Positions 1 to 6,499 of a stretch of 11,158 nt of DNA are shown here, one piece after another. Below the pieces are notes generated by a model. That model ran no database searches. It saw only the letters and a list, made by a program, of their open reading frames with translations, and was not told the DNA's origin. Each line of letters opens with the position of its first letter. Position 1 is the first letter of the stretch. The position numbers and the translations under genes were made by a program. Source of the DNA: Paracoccaceae bacterium (GTDB lineage Bacteria; Pseudomonadota; Alphaproteobacteria; Rhodobacterales; Rhodobacteraceae); assembly GCA_003511785.1 (NCBI GenBank), contig DOIS01000328.1, positions 1 through 11,158 on the forward strand, given 5' to 3'.

Positions 1-697
1 CCCGCAGCTTGCGCGCGTGTTTGCGCCCGATCACGAAGACCATCTCGCGCGTGAGGTAGTTGGACCCGGTATGCGGCGGCTCGAAGGAGCGCACCGCGCC
101 GCCGGTCAGCCCCGTGGCACTGGCCAGATCGGTGCCGGCGCGGGCAAAGGCCCGGTCACCCAGGTGCCAATGGCCCAGCTGCACCAGCCCCGACCAGAGC
201 AGAAGCCCGATCGCCGCCTGCACCTGTCCGGCCAGCAGCGCGCCGCCGGTCAGCGACAGCGACAGGAACAACACCGGCGTCAACCGCATGTTCCAGCGCG
301 GCACCGCCCGAATCGCTGTATAGATCATGCCTGTGGTCAGCACGGCGAGTTGCGCGAGCCCCGCGCCGAGCCAGCCCAGAGCCTCCCAGCGCACGCCCCA
401 GAAGACCAGGCCCGCGCCATAGAGCGCCATCACCAGCAACACGGCGACCGAGGCCCAGGCTTCGCGGCTGAGCCAGCTGGTGCGCCATTGCGTGAACGTC
501 TTGAGCGCGCGTTCCGGGTGGCCCAGGTGGAAGGTTGAAGCGAGAAGCCCGCCCACCGCCAGCAGGTAGGCCAGCGCGAACAGCGCGAAAGCCGCGGCCC
601 CGGTGACGGCCGGAAAGCCCAGCCCCAGCCACAGCAGCAGGCCGAAGCCCATGCCGGAAGCCGAGCTGAACAGGATGACGGAGGCGGCGGGATGCAT
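1..697 (-). CDS. soeC: SoeC-type membrane anchor of sulfite:quinone oxidoreductase (DmsC/NrfD-like), 3' end outside window
   Basis: This is the quinone-reactive membrane anchor of a DMSO-reductase-type molybdoenzyme. It should hold SoeAB at the inner face of the cytoplasmic membrane and pass sulfite electrons to quinone. The minus-strand frame stays open from ATG at 697 to the window edge (232 codons seen; relatives have about 290-310). It encodes successive hydrophobic segments, roughly residues 7-27, 31-53, 80-98, 104-127, 138-158 and 160-176. The DmsC-like motif STFHLGHPERA lies at about 54-64. A conserved-looking stretch EPPHTGSNYLTREMVF lies near the visible end. The start follows the soeB stop after a single base, so the two are surely co-transcribed and probably translationally coupled. 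No damage is visible. The family assignment is secure; the Soe name rests on the xsc/tauR context. Confidence 0.88.
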   Translation of the reverse strand, partial: MHPAASVILFSSASGMGFGLLLWLGLGFPAVTGAAAFALFALAYLLAVGGLLASTFHLGHPERALKTFTQWRTSWLSREAWASVAVLLVMALYGAGLVFWGVRWEALGWLGAGLAQLAVLTTGMIYTAIRAVPRWNMRLTPVLFLSLSLTGGALLAGQVQAAIGLLLWSGLVQLGHWHLGDRAFARAGTDLASATGLTGGAVRSFEPPHTGSNYLTREMVFVIGRKHARKLR

Positions 698-698
698 G

Positions 699-1436
699 TC
701 AGAGACGCTCCAATGCGCGGTCGAGCCAGCCCAGGAACCCGGGCAGGTCGCCCGCCACCTCTTCCGCTGGCGCCGCCTGGGCCTCCAACCGGTCGCGGGG
801 GCGGGGCGGCAGATACTTGTTGACGGGCTTGGTGCCCTGCTCCGGCATCAGGTCGAACCCGCCGCGCGCCGCGACGAGCTGGCTCACGTTGCTCTCCGGA
901 TCGCCCAGGTCGCCGAAATGCCGCGCGCCCGCCGGGCAGGTGCGCACGCAGGCCGGCACGCGGTCCTCTTCGGGCAGGGTCTCGTTATAGATGCGATCGA
1001 CGCAGAGCGTGCATTTCTTCATCACCTTCTCGGACCCGTCCATCTCGCGCGCGCCATAGGGGCAGGCCCAGGCGCAGAGCCCGCAGCCGATGCAGTCGCT
1101 TTCGTTGACCAGCACGATCCCGTCCTCGGCTCGCTTGTAGCTGGCCCCGGTGGGGCAAACGGTGACGCAGGGCGCGTCTTCGCAATGCAGGCAGGATTTC
1201 GGGAAATGAACCAATTGTGGCGCACCCTCCTCGGGCGTGACCTCGTAGCTGTGGACGCGGTTCAGGAAGGTGCCGGTGGGGTCGGCGCCATAGGGGTCCT
1301 GATCCGAGAGCGGGGCGCCATAGGCTTGGGTGTTCCAGCCCTTGCAGGAGATCACGCAGGCATGGCAGCCGACGCAGGTGTCGAGGTCGATAACCAGTCC
1401 CAGCTTGCGTTCGGTCTTGACGGGAAGCTCGGTCAT
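699..1436 (-). CDS. soeB: SoeB-type iron-sulfur subunit with four [4Fe-4S] clusters
   Basis: This is the electron-transfer subunit of the sulfite-oxidising molybdoenzyme, carrying electrons from the SoeA cofactor to SoeC. It has 245 residues and sixteen cysteines in four ferredoxin-type groups. The first is CVGCHACVISC (C21, C24, C27, C31), then CLHCEDAPCVTVC, CIGCGLCAWAC, and a split CTLC...ACVRTC. This is the DmsB/PhsB/NrfC pattern of four cubanes. No twin-arginine or other signal is present, as expected for a cytoplasmic-facing enzyme. I chose ATG 1436 (MTELPVKTERKLGLVIDLDTC) because homologues begin just before the first cluster. The frame is open further upstream, but that part reads through the palindromic repeat and is low-complexity. 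No clear Shine-Dalgarno precedes 1436, and a strong palindrome ends 24 nt upstream, so translation may depend on RNA structure. soeC follows 1 nt after the stop. Confidence 0.92.
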   Translation of the reverse strand: MTELPVKTERKLGLVIDLDTCVGCHACVISCKGWNTQAYGAPLSDQDPYGADPTGTFLNRVHSYEVTPEEGAPQLVHFPKSCLHCEDAPCVTVCPTGASYKRAEDGIVLVNESDCIGCGLCAWACPYGAREMDGSEKVMKKCTLCVDRIYNETLPEEDRVPACVRTCPAGARHFGDLGDPESNVSQLVAARGGFDLMPEQGTKPVNKYLPPRPRDRLEAQAAPAEEVAGDLPGFLGWLDRALERL

Positions 1437-1460
1437 GCGGGGGCCCGCGCGGTATCCGGG

Positions 1461-1506
1461 CCAAGAGTTTTCGAAAACTCTTGGCAATTTTCTTCGAAGA
1501 AAATTG
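1461..1506 (+). repeat. Twin-palindrome intergenic element, copy 1 (soeA-soeB gap)
   Basis: Two perfect palindromes abut. The first (1461-1484, 24 nt) has outer arms CCAAG/CTTGG, variable pair AG/CT and core TTTTCGAAAA. The second (1485-1506, 22 nt) has outer arms CAA/TTG, variable triplet TTT/AAA and core TCTTCGAAGA. As RNA each would fold into a 9-10 bp stem with a UCGA loop. Copies 2 and 3 (4513-4558 and 8023-8068) share cores and outer arms but differ at the variable bases, always with compensation. Flanking sequence is not shared, so the element ends at the palindromes. No T-run follows, so it is not a classical intrinsic terminator. Confidence 0.9.
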
Positions 1507-1568
1507 GCGCGTCCGTGGGGGTGGGGCGGCCAACCGGGCATGGCGCGCCTGGGGCGGCTGCAGCGCCG

Positions 1569-1624
1569 GCGAGGGGCCAGCCCCTCGCGCTCCCCGGGGT
1601 ATTTCCGACCAGAAAGAAGCAGCA
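1569..1624 (-). repeat. Probable Rhodobacterales-type dispersed intergenic repeat with hairpin
   Basis: A perfect 9-bp inverted repeat, GCGAGGGGC/GCCCCTCGC, lies at 1569-1588 with a 2-nt centre. Next to it, on the minus strand, is the run CTTTCTGGTCGGAAATACCC followed by GGGG. From memory, this hairpin plus a 'TTCTTTCTGG...AAATACCCCGG' stretch is a very common non-coding repeat in rhodobacterial genomes. The recognition is recall, not a search. The element lies inside the soeA-soeB gap and overlaps the open frame of the possible small membrane protein starting at 1761. Confidence 0.45.
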
Positions 1625-1761
1625 GCCTCGGGTATCGTGCGCAGGGGCGTGTCCAGGGCGGCGGGCTCGGGGCGCCAGGTGGCGACATACCAGATGAACG
1701 AGCCCAAGGTCAGCGCGACGAAGAGCAGGATGGCCAGCAGGATGCATCGATTTGGTGTCAT
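1624..1761 (-). CDS. Possible small single-pass membrane protein, 3' end undefined
   Basis: A minus-strand ATG at 1761, 37 nt after the soeA stop and preceded by GAAGG at 9-nt spacing, opens a frame. It begins MTPNRCILLAILLFVALTLG and continues with a hydrophobic segment at residues 6-26, ending SFIWYVATWRPEP. This reads like a short one-helix membrane protein of the kind found next to respiratory complexes. After about residue 46 the frame enters the GC-rich intergenic repeat, then the twin palindrome, and runs on out of frame inside soeB to 985, which cannot be real. I therefore list only the plausible part. The original stop may have been displaced by the repeat insertion. It could also be chance. 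I do not recognise a family. Confidence 0.3.
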
Positions 1762-1798
1762 GCGGGCGAACCTTCGCTGTGGTTTGTCGTCAAAGGCG

Positions 1799-4414
1799 TC
1801 ATTCGCCCACCTTCCAGGCGAGCCTGTCCGGCCCCTTGCCCACCGGCGGCGCGATGGGCGCGAAGCCCGGACGGCTTTCGCCCGGGGGCGGCACCTTTTC
1901 GATCTTCACCTTCAGGTCGAACCACGCCGCCTGGCCCGTGACCGGGTCGGAATTGGCCCAGCGCAGCCCGTCACCCTTCTCGGGCAGCAATTCGTGGATC
2001 AGGTGGTTGAGCAGGAAGCCGCGCGTGGCCTCCGGAGCGTCTTCGTCCAGCGCCCAGGCGCCCTTGCGCTTGCCGATGGCGTTCCAGGTCCAGACGGTGT
2101 TCTCGTTGAGCGCGGCCATTTCCACCACCGGCACCACGATCTCGCCATGCGGCGAGCTGACCCGCGCCCAGTCCCCGTCATGCAGCCCGTGTGCGCGCAT
2201 CAGTTTCGGCGGCACGTAAAGCGGGTTGTGCCCGTGGATCTGGCGCAGCCAGGCGTTCTGGCTGCCCCAGGAATGATACATCGCCATGGGGCGCTGGGTC
2301 AGCGCGTGGATCGGGAAACCGTCGTTGCCGGTCTGGTCGGCATCCTGCCAGAGCGGCAGGGGCGTCATGGCCGCGCGCAGGCGCGGGCGCAGATGGTCGG
2401 GCGGCTGATGCGCCCCGCGCCCCTCGGCCCGGCCGTCCTCGCCGCGCCACCCGGCCAGCGGGCCGATGCCCGGCTTGCGCTCGTGGTTGACCATGTAATC
2501 CGCATAGTCGGTGTAAACCGGGTCCCCCTTCGCATCGGTGAACCCCGGCAGTTTCAGGCGATTGGCCAGCTGCACCAGCGTGGTCTGAAAGCCCTGCACC
2601 CCCGCGTGCCCCGGGCGATCGGGGTCCACCACCGGCCAGCGGATCGCGTCCGCCGCCGCGTCGGGCTCGCAGATCGGCCGGTCGAGCAGCGAGATGCAGT
2701 CGTGCCGTTCGAGATAGGTGGTGTCGGGCAGGACGAGGTCGGCATAGGCCACCATTTCCGAGCTGTAGGCGTCGGAATAAATGATCCGCAGGATGACATA
2801 GTCGCCGGTCTCGTCGGTATCGGTCAGCATGCGGGTCACGCCCGACGTGTTCATGGTCGAGTTCCACGCCATGTTCGCCATGTAGAGAAACAGCGTGTCG
2901 ATCCGGTAGGGATCGCCCGCATGGGCGTTCGAGATCACCATGTGCATCAGCCCGTGCGCGCTGAGCGGGTTTTCCCAGGAGAATGCCTTGTCGATGCGAT
3001 CGGGCCGGCCGTCCGCGGCGATGGCCAGGTCCTCGGGGCCGCGCGGAAAGCCCAGATGCGGGCCGTCCAGGGGGCTGTCCGGGCTGGCCTTGTGGTGCGG
3101 CGTGGGATGGGCCTCGACCGGCTTGGGATAGGGCGGCTTGAACCGGAACCCGCCGGGCACCTCGACCGTGCCCAGCAGGATTTGCAGCAGGTGCAGGGCG
3201 CGCGCGGTCTGGAAGCCGTTGGCATGGGCCGAGATCCCGCGCATGGCGTGAAAGCTCACCGGGCGGCCGGTCATGGTCTCGTGGCGTTCGCCGCGGAAGT
3301 CGGTCCAGGGCCGGTTCAGCGTGATCTCCTCCTCGAAGGCCACGCGCGCCAACTCTCCGGCGATGACGCGGATGCGCGACGCCGGGATGCCGCACCGCTC
3401 GGCCACCGCCTCGGGGGCGTGGGCGTCGGAGAGATAGGTCTCGGCGATCTTGTGCATGACGGTGCGACAGGTCCGCCCGTTCACCTCGTGACTGGCGGCG
3501 AGGTCCGGGCGCACGCCGGGGCGGTCGAACGGCACAAGCGCGCCGCTCGCCCGGTCGCGCACCAGCAACCGGCCCTCGGCGTCGCGCAGAAGAAGCCCGT
3601 GATCCTCCGTCCCGGGGGCGTCGATCACCAGGCAGGGCGCGTTGGTGTAGCGCGCGAGATAATCGAGGTCGATCCGCCCCGCCTTGAGCAGCACATGCAC
3701 CAGCGCCAGGATGAACAGCCCGTCGGTGCCCGGCGTGATGCCCACCCAGTCGTCGACCACGGCGTTGTATCCGGTGCGGATCGGGTTGACCCTGATCACC
3801 CGCGCGCCGCGCGCCTTGATCCGGCCGATCCCCATCTTGATCGGGTTGCTGTCATGATCCTCGGCCACCCCGAACAGCATGAAGAGCTTGGTATGCGCCC
3901 AGTCGGGCTGCCCGAACTCCCAGAAGGCGCCGCCCAACGTGTAGATGCCCGCCGCCGCCATGTTGACCGAGCAGAAGCCGCCATGCGCGGCATAGTTCGG
4001 CGTGCCGAATTGCTGCGCTCAATGGCTGGTGAAGGACTGCGATTGGTCGCGCCCGGTGAAAAAGGCGAGTTTCTCGGGCGCGGTCTTGCGCAACGGTGCG
4101 AGCCAGCCCGCGGCGATGTCCAGCGCCTCGTCCCAGGTGATCTCCTCGAACTGACCCGAGCCGCGCGGGCCCACGCGTTTCAGCGGCGCGCGCAGGCGGG
4201 CGGGGGCGTTGTGCTGCATGATACCGGCCGAGCCCTTGGCGCAGAGCACGCCGCGATTGACCGGGTGATCGCGGTTGCCCTCGATATAGGCCACGCGGCC
4301 GCCCTTCATGTGCACATTGATGCCGCAGCGGCAGGCGCACATGTAGCAGGTGGTCTGCCGGACCTCGTCCGACACCTCGGGGGACAGATCGAGTTCCGGT
4401 TGCCGATGCGCCAT
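1799..4414 (-). pseudogene. soeA: SoeA-type molybdopterin catalytic subunit of sulfite dehydrogenase, interrupted by in-frame TGA
   Basis: This is the bis-MGD catalytic subunit that would oxidise sulfite to sulfate. From ATG 4414 (Shine-Dalgarno GGAGAG 7 nt upstream) the frame runs 131 codons to TGA at 4021-4019. It then continues in the same frame for 739 codons to 1799. The N-terminus carries the [4Fe-4S] motif C23, C26, C30, C58 (TTCYMCACRCG...VLCAKG). After the TGA comes AQQFGTPNYAAHGGFCSVNM, whose C148 is the likely molybdenum ligand. The C-terminal cofactor-binding part is intact (THALTQRP-like region through VWTWNAIGKRKGAW and NSDPVTGQAAWFDLKV). In family members as I recall them, the TGA position is Trp, so TGG to TGA is the simplest reading. 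A segment of about 70 residues also seems missing around residue 667. Read through, the protein would be 871 residues against about 950 for relatives. A restart at M152 would lose the cluster-binding domain. Loss of function is likely but inferred. Confidence 0.85.
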
Positions 4415-4421
4415 TCAACGT

Positions 4422-4427
4422 CTCTCC
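4422..4427 (-). promoter_or_regulatory. soeA ribosome binding site
   Basis: GGAGAG on the minus strand lies 7 nt before ATG 4414. It fixes the soeA start and shows that initiation signals remain intact although the gene is interrupted at codon 132. Confidence 0.7.
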
Positions 4428-4512
4428 GTGGCGGGTGCCTTTGGCCAAACTAGGGCAAGCCCCGCGTTCCCGCGACCGCTTTTTGAACATGTCGCGCGCG
4501 CCAGAGAGCGGG

Positions 4513-4558
4513 CCAAGGATTTTCGAAAATCCTTGGCAAATCTCTTCGAAGAGATTTG
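4513..4558 (+). repeat. Twin-palindrome intergenic element, copy 2 (xsc-soeA gap)
   Basis: This has the same structure and orientation as copy 1. The 24-nt palindrome is at 4513-4536 (variable pair GA/TC around core TTTTCGAAAA). The 22-nt palindrome is at 4537-4558 (variable triplet ATC/GAT around core TCTTCGAAGA). Every difference from copies 1 and 3 is matched on the opposite arm. It begins 11 nt after the xsc stop codon on the transcript, a place suited to a 3'-end stabiliser or partial terminator between xsc and soeA. No T-run follows. Confidence 0.9.
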
Positions 4559-4569
4559 GTGCCCGACCG

Positions 4570-6348
4570 TCACGCCCCGGGCTGGGGTCGCATGTCGGCC
4601 GCGTCGATCCCGGCGACCTCCACCGGCTTCTTCATCGCGTCACGGCGGAAGGGCTCCCCCAGTTCCTGGTTGATGAGCGCCTCGATCAGCGTGGTCTTGC
4701 CGTGCTCCATCTGGTCGGTGATCGCCTGGCGCAGGGCCTCGGTCAGTTCCTCCATGGTCCGCACGACGACGCCCTTGAGGCCGCAGGCGCGCGCGATACC
4801 GGCATAGCTCACTTCTTCGTCCAGTTCGGTGCCCACGAAGTTGTCGTCATACCACAGGGGCGAGTTCCGTTTTTCCGCGCCCCATTGGTAGTTGCGGAAC
4901 ACCACATGGGTGATCGCGGGCCACTCCGGGCGCCCGATCGCGGTGAGTTCCGTGACCGCGATGCCGAAGGCGCCGTCGCCGGCGAAGCCCACAACTGGCA
5001 GGTCGGGCCGCCCGATCTTGGCGCCGACGATGGCCGGCAGGCCGTAACCGCAAGGGCCGAACAGGCCCGGTGCCAGGCATTTCCACCCCTCCTCGAAGCT
5101 GGGATAGGCGTTGCCGATGGCGCAATTGTTGCCGATGTCGGACGAGATGATCGCCTCGCGCGGCAGGGCGCTCTGGATCGCGCGCCAGGCCATGCGCGGG
5201 CTCATCCAGTCTGGCTTGGCCGCGCGGGCGCGCTGGCTCCAGCTGGTGCCGGGGCCGTCCTCTTCGTGATCCATCGAGGAGAGTTGCTGCGCCCAGGCCG
5301 ATTTCGTGGTCGAGATCGTGTCCAGCCGCGCCTCGCGCCCCGCATCGCCCGCGTCGGGCGCGAGCCGGTCATGCAGCGCCTCGGCCACGCCGCGCGCATC
5401 GCCCACGATGCCCACGTCCACGCGCTTGGTCAGGCCGATCCGGTCGGGGTTGATGTCCACCTGGATCAGCCTGGCCTCGGCCGGCCAGTAGTCGATGCCG
5501 TATCCCGGCAGGGTCGAGAACGGGTTGAGCCGCGTGCCCAGCGCCAGCACCACGTCGGCCCGGGCGATCAGCTCCATCGCCGCTTTCGACCCGTTATAGC
5601 CCAGCGGCCCGGCGAAAAGCGGGTGCGAGCCGGGAAAGGCGTCGTTGTGCTGATAGCCGCAGCAGACCGGGGCCGAGAGCTGCTCGGCCAGCGCGGTCGC
5701 GGCGGGGATCGCGCCGGCCAACACCACGCCCGCACCGTTCAGGATCACCGGGAACCGGGCCTCGGACAAGAGCTTGGCCGCTGCGTCCAGCGCCGCCCCC
5801 CCGCCGCCCGGGCGTTCGAAATCGACGACGGCCGGCAGCGAGATGTCGATGACCTGGGTCCAGTAGTCGCGCGGCACGTTGATCTGGGCGGGGGCCGAGT
5901 GACGCCGGGCCTGGAGGATCACGCGGTTGAGCACCTCGGCGATGCGCGACGGGTCGCGCACCTCTTCCTGGTAGCAGACCATGTCCTCGAACAGCTTCAT
6001 CTGTTCGACCTCCTGGAACCCGCCCTGGCCGATGGTCTTGTTGGCCGCCTGCGGCGTGACCAGCAGGAGCGGGGTGTGATTCCAGTAGGCGGTCTTCACC
6101 GCGGTAACGAAATTGGTGATGCCGGGGCCGTTCTGGGCGATCATCATGCTCATCTTGCCGGTGGCGCGGGTATAGCCATCGGCCATCATCCCGCCCGAGC
6201 CCTCGTGCGCGCAGTCCCAGAAGGTGATGCCTGCCCTGGGGAAGATGTCGGAAATCGGCATGAAGGCCGATCCGATGATGCCGAAGGCATGTTCGATCCC
6301 GTGGATCTGAAGGGTTTTGACGAAAGCCTCTTCGGGGGTCATTTTCAT
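4570..6348 (-). CDS. xsc: Sulfoacetaldehyde acetyltransferase
   Basis: This thiamine-diphosphate enzyme turns sulfoacetaldehyde plus phosphate into acetyl phosphate plus sulfite, the desulfonation step of taurine and isethionate breakdown in the cytoplasm. The 592 residues match the usual Xsc length. The N-terminal pyrimidine-binding domain has the predicted catalytic E49 in CAHEGSGGMMADGY. The central domain is about 190-340. The C-terminal domain has the ThDP/Mg motif GDGAFG (457-462) ending in N486, within NYQWGAEKRN typical of Xsc. The start at 6348 (MKMTPEE) has GGAGAG at 6358-6363 with 9-nt spacing. It lies 151 nt after tauR, with two TauR-like boxes and a GC palindrome in between. No pta follows; a twin palindrome and soeA follow instead. 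No damage is visible. The identification is very secure. Confidence 0.96.
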   Translation of the reverse strand: MKMTPEEAFVKTLQIHGIEHAFGIIGSAFMPISDIFPRAGITFWDCAHEGSGGMMADGYTRATGKMSMMIAQNGPGITNFVTAVKTAYWNHTPLLLVTPQAANKTIGQGGFQEVEQMKLFEDMVCYQEEVRDPSRIAEVLNRVILQARRHSAPAQINVPRDYWTQVIDISLPAVVDFERPGGGGAALDAAAKLLSEARFPVILNGAGVVLAGAIPAATALAEQLSAPVCCGYQHNDAFPGSHPLFAGPLGYNGSKAAMELIARADVVLALGTRLNPFSTLPGYGIDYWPAEARLIQVDINPDRIGLTKRVDVGIVGDARGVAEALHDRLAPDAGDAGREARLDTISTTKSAWAQQLSSMDHEEDGPGTSWSQRARAAKPDWMSPRMAWRAIQSALPREAIISSDIGNNCAIGNAYPSFEEGWKCLAPGLFGPCGYGLPAIVGAKIGRPDLPVVGFAGDGAFGIAVTELTAIGRPEWPAITHVVFRNYQWGAEKRNSPLWYDDNFVGTELDEEVSYAGIARACGLKGVVVRTMEELTEALRQAITDQMEHGKTTLIEALINQELGEPFRRDAMKKPVEVAGIDAADMRPQPGA

Positions 6349-6379
6349 GGCGCTGCGCTCTCCGGCCAGGGTATCGGGT

Positions 6380-6399
6380 CCGGCGGCGCGCGCCGCCGG
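6380..6399 (-). promoter_or_regulatory. Perfect 20-nt GC palindrome in the xsc leader
   Basis: The arm CCGGCGGCGC is followed directly by its reverse complement. It lies between the TauR-like boxes (6436-6468) and the xsc ribosome binding site (6358-6363), so it should be transcribed as a very stable hairpin in the leader. No U-tract follows, so a simple terminator is unlikely. It might be a leader stability or attenuation element, or only GC-rich chance. Confidence 0.45.
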
Positions 6400-6435
6400 T
6401 GTCGTCCCCGGTTTAGGCAGGTTGCCGCAACCCGG

Positions 6436-6468
6436 TTAGGGCCAGTCGGGTGACTGGCCTAGGTCCAG
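6436..6468 (-). promoter_or_regulatory. TauR-like direct-repeat operator upstream of xsc
   Basis: On the minus strand CTGGACCTAG (6468-6459) is followed after 13 nt by CTGGCCCTAA (6445-6436). As I recall, TauR of Rhodobacter capsulatus binds paired direct repeats of CTGGACYTAA, and each half here has one mismatch. The start-to-start distance of 23 bp puts both halves on about the same helix face, as expected for MocR dimers. An overlapping inverted repeat, GGCCAGTC/GACTGGCC (6440-6459), may matter too. The orientation points at xsc, which suits activation. No good -35/-10 pair is visible, consistent with an activator-dependent promoter. Confidence 0.65.
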
Positions 6469-6499
6469 ATTGCAGGGGCGGGCGCGGAAGGGCAATACC

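Larger units (their letters stand above)
1437..1798. other. Contents of the 362-nt soeA-soeB gap
   Basis: This gap is long for an operon whose soeB-soeC junction is 1 nt. From right to left on the minus strand it holds a possible one-helix membrane protein start (1761), a probable dispersed GC-rich repeat with hairpin (1569-1624), and twin-palindrome copy 1 (1461-1506). I see no convincing promoter, tRNA or other RNA gene in it. Confidence 0.6.

Noticed and set aside
1461..1506. Twin palindromes as ordinary intrinsic terminators
   Set aside because: No T-run follows any copy in the direction of transcription, two copies lie inside a presumed operon, and one copy is inverted. Partial termination or RNA stabilisation remains possible.
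1437..1688. N-terminal extension of soeB to an upstream ATG at 1688
   Set aside because: The added 84 residues are Pro/Arg-rich, pass through the GC repeat and the twin palindrome, and are unlike any SoeB N-terminus.
4019..4060. TGA in soeA as a selenocysteine codon, with a small hairpin (TTCGG/CCGAA) 9 nt downstream
   Set aside because: Selenocysteine in this superfamily sits at the molybdenum ligand, but here that residue is the intact C148, 16 codons later. The hairpin arises from the conserved codons for FGTPN and does not look like a bacterial SECIS. Trp to stop is simpler. Presence of selA/selB/selC in the genome would reopen the question.
1481..4453. A 990-codon open frame on the plus strand across soeA
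   Set aside because: It is antisense to a clear molybdoenzyme gene, rich in Arg/Ala/Gly/His with no recognisable domain, and also reads through two palindromic repeats. Such frames are expected opposite high-GC genes.
4435..6453. A 672-codon open frame on the plus strand across xsc
   Set aside because: It is an antisense shadow of xsc; composition is low-complexity and it reads through repeat copy 2.
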